Assembly (NCBI GenBank): GCA_028023455.1 | Contig: JAQFVV010006215.1 | Coordinates: 9,881,950 to 9,945,949 of the forward strand | Source: Epiperipatus broadwayi | Lineage: Eukaryota > Onychophora > Udeonychophora > Euonychophora > Peripatidae | Direction: 5' to 3' | Length of the DNA stretch: 64,000 nucleotides | Part shown: positions 33,932 to 46,241 of the stretch, in pieces | Layout of the letters: each line of letters opens with the position of its first letter | How positions within the stretch are numbered: the first letter of the stretch is position 1 | The notes under the pieces: generated by a model | The model's input: the letters and a program-made list of their open reading frames with translations, nothing else | The model's database searches: none | Told to the model about the DNA's origin: nothing | Made by a program: the position numbers and the translations under genes

Positions 33932-34061
33932 GATTATTTATCTTTTCAACATATGTGTGTTCGAGTGTGTCAGTGTTATGAGATAGTATAGAGAGTGGTG
34001 GGTCATGTGAAAGTCTATGCTCATATACATATACCCTATATATTAAATATTGCTTATGTAA

Positions 34062-35031
34062 ATATTTATGATGACGATCAATATTATATCCTAATATTCT
34101 TATCTTATCATTACTGAAGACTTAAATAGCAATCTACCAATTAAACTAGTAACATTAATATTAATATCTGGATATCAATATCTGTAATAATATTCTCATA
34201 TAATTTTTATTTTTAAATAAAATATATTTATAATTTCTTCAACTGCATTTATAAATTAAGTTATAAGTAGCCAACTTATATCCCATTATTATTATTTTAT
34301 TAGTTAATTAAATAGTATTTTATTAACTCTGAAGTGCTTCTTTATTCACTGTGATTCAAAATCTTGATTATTTAATATTCTCTGTCATATGCAAATTATG
34401 ATTTGTAAAAGATATCTGTAACTGCCTATTTGAATAGCTTGTCTTTAGTCAACTTTACATGTTATAGGGCCAAATAAAATAAATTATATTGTTTCTTTAT
34501 AATAGAAACAGTTGGTGATAATAATTATAAAAGATGACTAAAAATTAATATTCTACATGTGGAGATGCAACTAACTTCTTGTTCACTAAAATATATATTT
34601 CCATTTTATAAATTAACTTGTAGTAGATAAATGCAATAACTTGGTGAATATTTGATTCACCATATACATCCATTATAATACACATGCAGTATATCCTATA
34701 TATTATTATAGTTTGTATATATATACAAATATGCCAAACCCATCATGTTTAAAAACATTCATGTTACATCTAGTTAAAAAAAATTAACTATCTTTCTCTA
34801 ATATTTTTACATTTTACTAATTAAAAACCCGTACTGTTAAAGATATAGTTAAAATTCTATATATTATTACAATCTGGATGCTTTCTATAAATAAAATGTA
34901 ATATTTCTTATATATAATTAAAACAATAGATATTGAAAATAAAATCTAAAAATAATTACAATGAAAACATATTGCAAAAAAAAAAAGTAATGATTTTATG
35001 CAAAATATAAATAATAAATAACAAATCTTAC
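34062..35031. other. intronic AT-rich DNA, no feature recognised
   Basis: Only AT microsatellites (34715-34728) and homopolymers. Confidence 0.4.
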
Positions 35032-35186
35032 TTTGAAGCTGCTGTTGCTTGTAGCAATTCCTCACTATATACAGCAATTACTGCAGGACTAGTTGCTAAA
35101 TCTAATGGTGTTTTCCCTAGAGCATTATGAATACAAGGATCAGCACCAGCAGCCAGAAGAGTTCTTACTGAATCTGCATCATTAAG
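35032..35186 (-). CDS. ankyrin-repeat protein gene, exon (ankyrin repeat)
   Basis: A 155-nt exon: 51 codons plus two bases. Acceptor ATTGAAG precedes 35186 and donor GTAAGA follows 35032. It starts in phase 0 with LNDADSVRTLLAAGADPCIH, continues with GKTPLDLATSP, and ends with a helix containing Val-Tyr-Ser-Glu-Glu-Leu-Leu. The first part is the second helix and loop of an ankyrin repeat begun by the previous exon (TLLHIATT joined to LNDAD). The second part starts a new repeat (TPLDLA). Splicing to 20066-20196 is in frame. The gene is broken across about 23 kb of genomic DNA. No sign of decay. Confidence 0.92.
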
Positions 35187-35444
35187 CTTCAATAATATAT
35201 ATTTAAAAACAAATAAATACTAAAAAATTATAAGTAAATAATAAAAATTGAAAACATTTTATCTTCAATTTAGAAAATTAGAGATTCAGTCTATTTTTCC
35301 AATTATTCTTGTACTTTTTAAACTAGTCCTGCAAAGCTCCCTAAATTCAAAATTATATTGGTGACTCTTATTTATATAAATATATATAATGAAGCCTCAT
35401 TTAAAAAAAAAGTTGATATTAAATACTGTAAATAACAATTAATT

Positions 35445-35696
35445 ATGTATTTTACTAAAAAAATAAAAAGCCTTTATCCAGGATTTGAATTTCCTCCTGA
35501 ACAGCTTCACTATTTAGGTATTAAGATTCCTACTATTTCCAATCCAATAATAATGCCAAAATCATATAAAGATCAACCATCTTTAATATTTAATGAATAT
35601 AAAAATATTTTAAGAACATTGAACAACTTATATATTGCTCAAATACAATGCATAGCATTAAAACAATCACATAAAGTAAAGATAATTCATTTTTAA
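35445..35696 (+). CDS. unidentified 83-codon ORF in ankyrin-gene intron
   Basis: Plus-strand frame with ATG at 35445 and TAA at 35694. The predicted peptide is not low-complexity: it has SLYPGFEFPPEQLHYLGIKI, then several Pro and Ile, and a C-terminal helix ending Val-Lys-Ile-Ile-His-Phe. A possible donor (AAAGTAAAG) near 35676 could make it an exon instead. It lies in the 1.06-kb intron between two ankyrin exons, on the opposite strand. I do not recognise a family, and chance is possible in such AT-rich DNA. Confidence 0.3.
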   Translation: MYFTKKIKSLYPGFEFPPEQLHYLGIKIPTISNPIIMPKSYKDQPSLIFNEYKNILRTLNNLYIAQIQCIALKQSHKVKIIHF

Positions 35697-36249
35697 TTTA
35701 AAACCCATTTTAAAATGTTTGTTCATAAACTTAAAATATCAAAATTAGGTGCTTCTTTTTACAAGATCATCTTTTACATTTTTTTTTTTCTAACAAAACC
35801 ATCTAATATAAAAATATATATATATATTATTAGACAAAATTTTTCTTTAGTTATAACTAATTTTTATTTTTTATGATTCAAAATAAAGTATTAATATATG
35901 AATTTTATATTTGTTTTTTAAAGAATAACTATAGTACATCTTATTTGAATAATATATTTATTTTAACATATACGAGAATATTTACGATAAACTCAATTTT
36001 TTAATTTGATGTTTGTAAAAAAAAAAAATTCAGTATCAAGATAAAATAAGTTTTATGTAAAAGTGCATAAATTTCTAAGGTTTTTAAATACATTTGCAAA
36101 AATAGTGAATATTTGCCTTTTAAATCACAAATTTCATTTAATTATTAAATGATCTTTTGTTGTTATTGCTGTTATTTTTGTTTTGTTTTGTTTTTTTTAT
36201 ATAAAATACATCAAAATTTTATACTATTATTATATTGCAGTTTACTTAC

Positions 36250-36341
36250 TGTAGTTGCAATATGAAGCAAAGTGCCTTCCTCACTTACAGTCCTGTTCAA
36301 TAGCTGTTCTACTGTGGCATCGTTTTCAGAGGGAATTTCTC
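36250..36341 (-). CDS. ankyrin-repeat protein gene, exon
   Basis: A 92-nt exon. Acceptor TTATTTCATTAG precedes 36341 and donor GTAAGT follows 36250. Two leading bases finish a codon (G+GA, Gly). It then encodes EIPSENDATVEQLLNRTVSE and EGTLLHIATT, ending at a codon boundary. TLLHIA is the start of an ankyrin repeat that the 35-kb exon completes. Both splice signals are strong and the phase matches both neighbours. The Glu/Asn-rich linker suggests this is where the ankyrin domain begins. Confidence 0.85.
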
Positions 36342-37961
36342 CTAATGAAATAAGATTTCAGTATAGTGAAATTAATGATTTATTTTATATGCATATATTT
36401 TTTTGTGAGTAGTATAATTATAATATAAAAGACATTTGCAATTTTTAGCAATTAATCAAATAAAAAAATTTCTAAAGTCTAAACCACAGCACTCTAAAAT
36501 CCTTTAATATTTCTTACAAATACTATATTCAAAAACAAAATATACAAAAAAAAAAAAAGAGAGAGAATGATGGGGGAAAGAACTAAAGATAAATGCTTAT
36601 TTAAACAATCTTTCTAGATTTGTGAGGCTTATCAAATTATTTTAATGCACTATATTTATTAATAAAATACAAACATAATAGCTAATATAGAGCATAAAAA
36701 CAACAATATATATATATATCAAGATTTCCTAAACTTTATTTTAAAAAATTACGAATTTAATCCTAATTAACATATATTTTGCAATAATTTAATTAAAATA
36801 CTTGTAGAAACAATCTCAAATTTCATGCCTATCAATATAATAATGATAATTAATTTAGTTAAGGTATTAGTAACCATTATTAGATAAACAAATCAAGTAG
36901 ATAATAACTTTCATTTATCTATCATTCTATCATTTTTTATTATACATTAATGATAGATAAAGAATTATACAGGCTTAGAAATTAAATTACATATTTTATA
37001 TTCAAAATTGGATTTTTCTTTGCCTATACTATTTTATATTCATATTTATTAAGAAATATTCAGTTACCTAATTTATTTCATATTTATGTTTATATTCACA
37101 TTATATCAGCTCCCATAATGGAACATCTTCAAATTGCACAATATTCCTTTAACTCTTTTGCAATATCACTTGTCTTTAAAAAAATAAAAAATAATAAACT
37201 TCACAAATTAACAATAAATAGATCTTTCTTTAATAATATAATGCATTGTTGAGAAATTAGATTCATTACAACTCTAACAAAGAATAAACATATATAAATA
37301 ATATTTAAGAAATAGATCCAGTGCATATCGCTAGCTGAGAATTCAAATATAAAATGTTAAATCACTCCCTATATAAATAAGATATACTAATTATATTTCC
37401 TGATTACCATATATCAAATTTTATCTCAGAGGGCCTCAATCTTTATTCACAAGGGTTTATTTGAAAGTATAGAGTTTGAACTTTGCTAACTCATATTCAA
37501 AGCATCACTTTCTTTTAAGACTACATATGAATCTTTTATCCTCTAGCATCATTATCATAATTCACACAGTTTAGAACATGAGCGCTCAGGATCAGTGAAG
37601 AATTGATATGTAAGCAATGTAGATGAATGATGCACAAACAACTAAATAAGTCAAATAGCAATACTATTTATTTTAAAAAATCTCTAATTGTTTCAGAAAT
37701 TACTTACAGACATTATTATTTGATGATTAAAATAATAAATTAGCGAACATTATAAAAAAAAATACTGAAGATTAATCATAAATATAAAAACAGATTCCTA
37801 ACATATATATTTGCTTGTCTTACTTACATTAATAAATTTCATTAACGATAAATAAATAAAAAATTTAAACAATGCATTTATTTAAAAAAAATAGTTATTA
37901 AAATATACATACATATGACATTTATATTTTAAGATGGTCGGAAATGGATATTTTCTCTTAC
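36342..37961. other. intron of the ankyrin-repeat gene, no feature
   Basis: 1.6 kb of AT-rich DNA between phase-compatible exons, bounded by GTAAGAG and TTATTTCATTAG. Nothing else recognised. Confidence 0.5.
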
Positions 37962-38011
37962 CGCACTTATCAATTAAGAGCTTGTTTGATCTATTGGTAT
38001 ACTCCCTATTT
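37962..38011 (-). CDS. ankyrin-repeat protein gene, small exon (predicted)
   Basis: A 50-nt exon. The only open frame reads NREYTNRSNKLLIDKC plus one G. It ends at donor GTAAGAG, in the phase needed by the 36250-36341 exon. The acceptor is the second of two overlapping AGs in TTCTAGAG. That choice joins in frame to the 43-kb exon (GG+A, Gly), while the first AG would not. The stop codon just upstream of the acceptor confirms the frame cannot extend. Too short for homology; support is signal and phase only. Confidence 0.55.
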
Positions 38012-41000
38012 CTCTAGAAGATAGTTTAGTAATTTTACTACTGGTAGATAAATTCGGATCTGAAATGTGATAAAATCTCTGTTGATTGACTCTTTAGTTC
38101 TGATTAGTCTATTGCTTAAATATGCAGGCAATATAAATGAAAGCTATTGAATTCTTCCATGGGCAAAAGTTATGTTTCAGTATCTTAACTGGGCTTTTCC
38201 TAGGTATTTTCTTGCAAGTTGAAAAGATTATATCACTCAGGCACTGACTAAAACACTTTGAATGGGCTTAGACAATCATGTTTGTTCTTATTTCAAATAA
38301 TTTTAACATTCTAAGCAGTTTTGTCTAAGTACTGAAAAGTATCATAACAGTGGCATTCTTAGCCAATGTAGAATGCTTCCAAAGCTAGAATTAAAATCTT
38401 GAACTACCCTATGCAGATGATGTTGTTGCTTCTCCCCCCCCTCTCTCTTTTATAGCATTTGGTCAGCAAGAGCAGACCATTCCCGAAAAGCCCTAGTTTT
38501 TCTGTCTTTTTTAATCGGTTTTCATTTCTAATGATGTATCTCTAATTGTTTTTTTTATTTTTCTTAATTCTTTAATTACTCATAATTACATTGTTGTTTG
38601 AATTTAAGTTTAATTAAACTTTATCATTAATCTTAATTAGTTCTTGTTTGTTTGGTTTTCTTTTATATATATATATAAGTTTTAACATCAATTAAATTTT
38701 AAGCAAGTTTATTTTTGTTGTGTAACTTAGTGTATTAACTATATGCAAAGATTTACAGATATTACGAATTTCTCTTTATGGATGCATATTTTATTACACT
38801 GATATATTTATAAATATAGCTTAAATTATTAATCAATCAAGAGAATCTTTTTATTCATTTTTTTTTTTTTCATTTTATTCAAGAGTATTTAATTTATCTC
38901 TATTTTACTCTTGATTGAGGCTTGTAATGTACAACTTGATTAGAGGTAGCCAAATCCATAACATTACAATACTTATAAATTTTTAAGACTGAAGCACCAT
39001 CTATATCAGAATATTAATCTACTGATGTTGAAACAGCATTTGGTAAAATTTACTGGAAGAAATTTGTATATGAATCACAAGTTAGATGATTTTACAGAAG
39101 AGATAGACAAAAGAGGTGTATGGCAAATATTTTCTAGCTTCTGTTTATGTTTGTATGTTAAATTCTCTCCTTGAAGGCAAGTTTAGATAGCCAAACAATA
39201 GAGTACTATTATCATATGCTACTACTTGATCATTATTAATGATAATTTGTTATTGTTTCCACTTAGATTACAACAATTACAATGAATGGGAAATTTGCTA
39301 CTATAAGAAATGGATATTCTCAAGTAAAATTAATGGACTGTTCAAAAATAATTGTTTCAAATAAATTTATAAACGCTTGAAACTTTGAGAGCTATTCTAA
39401 TAAAATTAAACTACGTATAATAATAAATATATATTCAAAAAAATTAAATACATTAGATACTGAAATCCTTGAATTCAAAATGTGTATATTCCACATATTT
39501 GAAAGTTTTCTTTTTTTAACAAGCACTTATTCATCCAATCATTTTTCAATAAATACATGCTTATTAATCATTTTTATTTAGCTAAAAATTATTATGCTAA
39601 TTTTAGATTTAGATTTTAAGATACATATTATTCTTTATATAGATGTATAAAAATAATAAACTTTTACTTCTTAGGAGTATTAGCATACTTCTATCATCCT
39701 CATTAAATCTGCAGGTAATACATTTGAAATATGTTAATTGCAACTATTATACAGGTATAAAAATTCAATATGTAGCTCAATTATCATTATTCAAACATAA
39801 AAATTACATTAATACAGTGAAAAAAAAAAGGTACAGAATTGTGAAAAATAAACATATGAAAAATAAGATAAGAACAATACAGCTGGATAAAGGGATGCAG
39901 ATGTTAAAGATCAAAGTCACCATAAAAAAATGATGAAATATAGCAAAATATTTTTTAATGACAAAGCATATCCACAAAAATGCAGTCAATCAAATACAGT
40001 ATAGTACTATGGGAAAAAATTTTTACAACAAATTTAGCAAAATGGGTAAACTGAAAAAAAAACATTTGTCAGCTTTACATAATCAAAACAAAAAGAAATG
40101 TAAAATTCATATTAGTATTTACCAAAATGCCAAACACTCACTGAATTCAATTAAAAAGAATAATTTTTAAAAGTAACTCAAATCATATTTAATATTATAA
40201 AGCTTAAAGAATTGAGAATTTTGAAAAATGCCATAAGATACAAATCAATCAATAATAATAGAAAAAAAAAACCAAAACCTTAGAGATAACAAAGATTTCA
40301 ATCAAACTATAGAGAAAAGATCTGAAGTAATAAAAATCATTAAAACAATCAGAAAAAAAATTTCTTCAGTGAAATAAAAAAAAAAAAAGGTCCTTAAAAA
40401 ATAACTAGAATTGGTAAATAAATAAAAATCAAGAGCAAAATAATATAACTGTTTCAGGTAGCTTTAAAGAATGCAAATCTTAGAAAATGTTCTCTCTAAA
40501 TAAATAGAAACAGCAACAAGCAATAGATTATCCCATTCTTAAGAGAACTGAAAGCCAGAAAAGATAATCATTATTGAAAGGAGCCTTATAAAAATAAATA
40601 TATAAATTTTATAGGAATATGAATGAATAATGAATTGCATTAACATCTCAGCATAGGAAACTGCTAATAGTAAACAGGACATTTTCCATCTCTTGAGAAA
40701 TGAAGGAAGTACAAGAAACAAAAATCCGTTATAGTTATTGTAAAAGTAACTTACAATCTTGTTAACCTCACTTATTTATGTGCATGATCAAAACAAACTT
40801 AAAAATATAATTGTAAGTTTGTAAATAGTAAATATGTTATACTTTTCCCTTAAAATACATATATATATATAACTTAAATGTTAAACTATAAAATTTTAAG
40901 TCAAATAAATAGTTGCTTTAATAAAATTAAATATTAAAATGATTATTTTTCAATTATTTATCTATATATCTACAACTGATTTATTAAATTGACTAACATC

Positions 41001-43280
41001 ACTAATCAAGATGCAAAACAGAGATAACCTTATGTCAAAATCGTATCTTAGCAACTAAACACAAAGGAAATGAAATTAGAACTCAATTATACAATTATTA
41101 ATTATGATTCTTTCAACAATAATCGAATACAAAATCATGAAATCAATTAGTAAATTTAACACATGCTATCGGAAATCGATTCTACTATAAAAGCTAAAGC
41201 AAATAATTTCCAAATTAATTCTATCTTTTACTGATGAACTAGCCTGCCACTAAGCATAGTAATTTTGCTGTGTTCGAATTCCGAACACATTAAAAAGATG
41301 GATCAATAGTTTGAATGAATTTCCCTTTTCTATAAAATCTTCGTGACGAGAGAACTCTAATATCATTCAAGAAAAGAATACATAAATTACTCTTTAATAT
41401 TAATAGTAATAATGTCAAAAATGAGATTATCTTTAATAGAGTAATTAGAGAAATTCTTAACAAGATTGTTCTAAACTTGAATTTTAAAGAAGATAAATAT
41501 TATCAAAAAACATTTTTATATTCAAATAAATTATTTTAAGATTTCAAGTTATATAAAATGCATTGTGAGTAAAGACAATTTGCCATAGGATCCTACGCTT
41601 TTTATCTTAAAGTAGTGTAATTACTTATTCCTACTGAAATGCCTAAAGTATATATATATTTCATCTATATAATTCAAAATGCAATTTCAATTTATATCGA
41701 AATAATTTATGGAAGATGATGTCAAGATCATGCAAGAGGAACATTTAAGAACAACAGAATATACCGATTGCTTCACCCAAGAAATAAAGAACTTTATTCT
41801 TAATGAACATTACTTCACAAATTATGGAAATAGGACAATACCATAAACTTTTAATACATCATATCATCTGTGTGAATCATCATCTATAAATATCTAATTT
41901 TATTTCCTTTGCTTCCAAAATATACTTATGTTGGATAATCCAGTTTGGAAAATCTTTAGATGAAAAGAAATTGGAAAGATCATTGGCTTAAATTATTTTT
42001 TTTTATTTAATAAAATGTAGGACTTCCTTGTAAAGCAATTTGACCATGGTAAATAAGTAGACTTAATATGAAGGTAAAATTTCATTGTTCGTATTAAATT
42101 CATTCACTTATGACAAGACAGAATTTTTATTTATTACTAACTTAATTAATTTAGTAATATTTGTTTATTTATTCTTTGTATAAATGATTAATATCCTTGG
42201 ATGAATGGTCTATTATTTCAATGATATGGACCACACATAGAAGGTCTTATAAAAATGGAATTCCCTCAAATGGATTCATTATTACAAAAATCTTCATTTA
42301 TACCTATATTGTTTAAATTTAAATAGTATTAGTATAATTTTTGAAATTATAAAATTTCATTTGTTTTATAACTTATTAAATATACATATCTACTATGGGA
42401 ATATGGGAAGTATCATTTCAAATTTATATATTAATATAGTAGATGTATGAAAAGCACTCGTAATTATAAATGTTGATATATATAAAGATAAATTTAAATT
42501 GTTGTCGGTTAATAAACATTGTTAATTTTTTATTTTATTTTAAGAAAGTCTCCGATTTATTTAAATTATTTATTTTATTTTCATAATAAAATAAGATTAA
42601 ATACTCATACCTATATACATATCATCCTAATTTGACATCATAATAACTTGGTTAAAAGTAATTTTGAAAATCTATTGATTGAAATTGTATTAAATAATAT
42701 TATTATACAGGATATTAATGGAACCCCTGAAGAGAGTTAATTGCAAAAACCTACCCTAAGTTCGAATATTGAGCATAAAGGAACAATCAAGAGATGAAGA
42801 TTGGATGAATTAGTCTAAATTGTATTTGTATTGAATATTTAAATATTAAATTATTTTATTTAGTATAAATGCAATCATAGAATTCGTTTTTATCATATTA
42901 TTCATGGCATTCTATATGAAGACCCTAAGTCTGACTATAGTTAGATGTGTTTATGCGGATGTTATATTATGTTGTCTAGTTACAATTGTAAGATTTTGAG
43001 TTTTATTAATTTTATTTATTCAATTTTTTTTTTCTACTTAATAGTATCTGACTATTTACAGAAAGCATTTCAGCACCTATTTTTGTTTTTTCATAAAGTT
43101 TTTGATATAAAATCTTATATTTTTAATCTGAAAGATTTTATTTTACATATTTGGAAGTAAGGTATTATCATTTTATATTTTGTTTTAAATATTAACATTT
43201 TATTTTATTTTTACTAACAAATTGCAATAATTATGTTATATTAGCAGAGAACCATAAAAAAAAAATTGTGGTTAACATAC
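38012..43280. other. intron of the ankyrin-repeat gene, no feature
   Basis: About 5.3 kb, AT-rich. Lys-rich open stretches at 39643-39933 and 39958-40170 (+) reflect A-rich composition. No other exon or repeat border was identified. Confidence 0.4.
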
Positions 43281-43329
43281 CCTGTGCTCCTTGCTGTTCT
43301 TTTCTTTTTTAATTCCTCTTGTTCTTTAT
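43281..43329 (-). CDS. ankyrin-repeat protein gene, small exon (predicted)
   Basis: A 49-nt exon encoding KEQEELKKKRTARSTG, flanked by two bases at each end. Donor is GTATGT. The acceptor ATCTTCTGAG is preceded by a consensus-like branch site ACTAAC. The phase links to the 37962-38011 exon. The charged, helical and basic peptide is plausible as an N-terminal segment ahead of the ankyrin domain. It starts two bases into... a codon completed by an unseen upstream exon that must end with one base. Confidence rests on splice signals and phase. Confidence 0.5.
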
Positions 43330-45230
43330 CTCAGAAGATGATGGTTAGTCTACTATTTGTAATAAATGCACATCTCTGTCAACTGATTTTCCTAATATAT
43401 ATTTAGACTTATTTTCATTCCAAATGAATGATTTTTAGTTTAAAAAAAAAAAGTTATTTAATTAAAATTAATTCATCTGGAAAATTAAAATTTCCAAAAA
43501 TGGATGTAGTTTTTATTAAAAAAATTTGTACAAATGTCATCTAATATATATTAGAATTTTATGTCTGTTACAATAGTATCTTAAAATCTTTTATATAAAT
43601 TTAAAATTTTGTATATGTATTAGTGATTAGAATACAATAAATAAGAATATTTTAATTAAGTAAAAACCCTAAAATATATTTTTATATAATAAAAAAATGA
43701 ATATAAATTTTATCATTTATTTAATTATATTTTTACATAAAAGATTAAAAATTTATAAAAAAATTCTCCATAAACATTTATTATATATTACTATTTTATT
43801 TAATGTACATAAAAAAATCTCATTAATTTCTGCTGCTTAGTAACTTCGATCTGCTTTCAACTAGTGAACTTAGCATACCTACAATACTTAAAACTGGCTT
43901 ACATATGTGTTATTCTTCTGACTCAAATATATAAAAATAAGTATGTGTAAATACACTCCACTTTGATACATTCATTTAATTTTTATATAAATGAATAAAA
44001 TAAATCTTATCATTTATTTAATGTAATTTTTATTGAAAAAAATGAAAATAAATCTTATAGTTGGAATTTTTTTCTTGTACACATATTTTAGTATCAAAAA
44101 TTAAATTAAAAAAAATCATAAAATATTTTAATTTTAAAAATATATAAAACAAATTAACTTTTACAGAAGCAGCTATTTGAATTTTTTTTGTGAATTAAAA
44201 GTGTGTGCTTTTTATTTTCTGATATTAGAATGTCATCTTCATGTTCCTCAAGTCAATATTTGACTGTATAGTAAGTATATATTGGAATATTATCATTTTA
44301 TAAGATAAATGCTGCCTAAAAACAATATTGCTCCAGAGAGTGAACTTTGTTCCCCAAAATGTTCAAAAGCCTGCAGCTGTGATGCATCAATACAAAAGTA
44401 ATGATTTCACTAAGAGAATATCATGTGTATACCTATAACAAACTATTAGTCCCTCTAGCATTTGAAAAATGATTCATCCAACAATATAACATATTTCCAG
44501 TTTCTTATACTCATGGCTTTACCATTTCATCATTAAAGTATTGAAATGATAAATCTGATTCAGATTTTCATTTCACAGTTCAATCTACCTAGCCACCTAC
44601 TAATAGGGTTCAATTGCAACCTATATATGTACAAATGTAAATAATGTCTATATATAGAAATGTATTTTTTTTAAACGTTTTTATTATTATTATTATAATA
44701 TTTCAACCAGAATTACCTTGGATAAATTGCTATAATCTATTTAGGATAATATCTATATATAACATTGTTTTAGTTACATAACCAAATAATTTATTTTATT
44801 GAAAAAAAAATTCAATTATAAGTTTTGAAATTTTATATGTATTTTATAGATATATATGTTTAATGTATTTTTAATTAAAGAATCTAAGATGGTCTTCGAA
44901 GAGATTTTCGCCTTGATAAGAAGTTTAAAAGAAATGTTAAAGCGGAAATGCATTGTAAATGTAAAGTTAAATTTCATAGAAAAAAAAATCTAATACTCTG
45001 GAATTTCCATTAATCGTTTAAATAGATATAAAAAAAAAGATATAAGATTATACAAGAACTATTATTAATCCTTATCGAGGTTCAAACTTTCTTAAAATAG
45101 CAATGAATGTATGTTTTCTTTTGTCTCAGGCAGGATATGAACGAAGATCGCCTCGGGTAGAAAATAGTCCAAATACTAGAGCCAGCCTATAAATAGTGGG
45201 TTTTTTTTTTTTTTAAAGAAAAAAAAAAGA
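43330..45230. other. upstream intron or intergenic DNA, no feature
   Basis: AT-rich. The stretch at 44310-44420 has near-coding texture on the minus strand (a run containing SQLQAFEHFGEQSSLSGA) but no splice borders; it could be a transposon scrap. Confidence 0.3.
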
Positions 45231-45239
45231 GAAAAGTTT

Positions 45240-45440
45240 AGAGTTGCCAACCGTCCCTACGCCCATCGTAATTTTGAAAATGTACAGCGGGTAGAAAGGG
45301 AAAGCCACCGCCATTCCTTCCTAGGACTCCATCTCCTATATGCTGCCACTATAGTCCTGTCTTGGAAGAATGCCACTAGCTATCAAAGTTTGCCCATACT
45401 AATCATTTCGGCCGGTGTCCAGGTAAAAGCTTAAGAACAA
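45240..45440. promoter_or_regulatory. GC-richer island, possible promoter/5' end
   Basis: About 200 bp markedly less AT-rich than its flanks, with several CpGs (CCGGCCGAAATG on the minus strand). On the minus strand an ATG in the context GGAATGGCGG at about 45318 opens a short frame. This could be the promoter or first exon of the ankyrin gene. No TATA box or splice donor in frame was established, so the call is positional. Confidence 0.25.
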
Positions 45441-45871
45441 GCAAGATTTCAATTCTGCTGTCTATGTCCAAATCTTTCTCATATAAACTAACTGTAATGT
45501 AATTATATCTACTTAAATCTTAAATATATAGTTAACTATTATCATAAATATCTGTAATAGACTCTTTAACCCATTTAAATTCTTTGTAATTCTCTTCAAT
45601 AACTCAAGCTCACAATATTTTAGATATTTTTATTATTAATATTAAAAGATAATATTTGTTTTATACTAATTTCAGTAGTATAAATTTTGTTTTTTTTTCT
45701 TAACAAACTTCACTCGCGAGGGTTGTGAGATGATAATTTGAGAAACAGCGAATTATGTTAAAAAAGGGAGGAGGGAGGTCAGCAAAGAAAGTAGCTTAAA
45801 ATAAAATAAATTGTTTTCTCTTTCTCGCCAGTGAAGTTATATCAAATATATATATATTAAAATGTACTTAC

Positions 45872-45916
45872 ATTAATAACTAAAGTAATTTTGCTGTTGA
45901 TTTCCCAGGATGGGAT
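45872..45916 (-). CDS. candidate upstream exon
   Basis: 45 nt between a weak acceptor TTTATAAG and a perfect donor GTAAGT, open only in the frame reading IPSWEINSKITLVIN. Phase 0 at both ends, so it cannot join directly to the 43-kb exon and would need another exon between. The amphipathic peptide looks protein-like. Weak evidence overall. Confidence 0.22.
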
Positions 45917-46241
45917 CTTATAAATTTAGATTGTTTTAAAATGGGATAAAATTAAAATGTACTATATTTTGACCTGGAAACATCGCTGTGGGCAATATCA
46001 GTTAATTATCTCGAAATCTTTTAGGAATTAATATGGGGAAAGGGGAAATTTATTCAAGAAATATATTTCCTTATTTATTATTTTTTTTGTTTGTTAATTA
46101 AATCTTTTACCTGAAGTAATTGGTTGTGCAGGTTGATCTTTATGCAGTATTAGATTCTTTAAGCCTACTTATTTAAAATTATCCACATTTGGTGATTAAT
46201 AAATCTCAGGTTGATAATGAATGCCATCAGACCTAAAATGG

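Larger units (their letters stand above)
32454..34061. mobile_element. family-2 ribozyme array (A, B inverted to C, D), with TSD
   Basis: Four partial or complete monomers. Units A and B (about 32484-32753 and 32754-33026) are minus-oriented direct repeats 271 bp apart and almost identical. Units C and D (about 33265-33555 and 33750-34040) are plus-oriented, 476 bp apart. Each full unit includes a spacer with AGCCTGTGTGTTTCAGCTAT and GGTCAACATGGGTGTGACAA (33110-33240 and 33585-33720). The 21 bases at 32454-32474 recur exactly at 34041-34061. The last nine may belong to the element, so the target duplication is at least 12 bp. No ORF. Left and right halves are inverted and would form a long hairpin RNA. 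Confidence 0.85.
20197..35031 (-). other. 14.8-kb intron of the ankyrin-repeat gene
   Basis: Lies between phase-compatible exons at 35032-35186 and 20066-20196. It has GTAAGA at the donor and TTTTCTTAG at the acceptor. It contains hammerhead-ribozyme repeat arrays (21.8-22.2, 27.1-30.0 and 32.5-34.06 kb) and tRNA-derived SINE heads. The rest (20.2-21.8, 22.2-27.0, 30.0-32.4, 34.1-35.0 kb) is AT-rich DNA in which I see no further gene. An undetected small exon inside is possible, but the two exons already join cleanly within the ankyrin pattern. Confidence 0.8.

Noticed and set aside
32454-34061. CRISPR-like regular repeats
   Set aside because: The repeats are hundreds of bases long, partly inverted, and in eukaryotic DNA; they are a ribozyme-bearing mobile array.
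39643-40170. Two Lys-rich plus-strand frames of 96 and 70 codons
   Set aside because: Composition-driven in A-rich intronic DNA; no splice borders, start context or recognisable motif.
41225-41265. Isolated CTGATGA as a possible hammerhead
   Set aside because: No GAAA at the right distance and no pairing strands for stem I.
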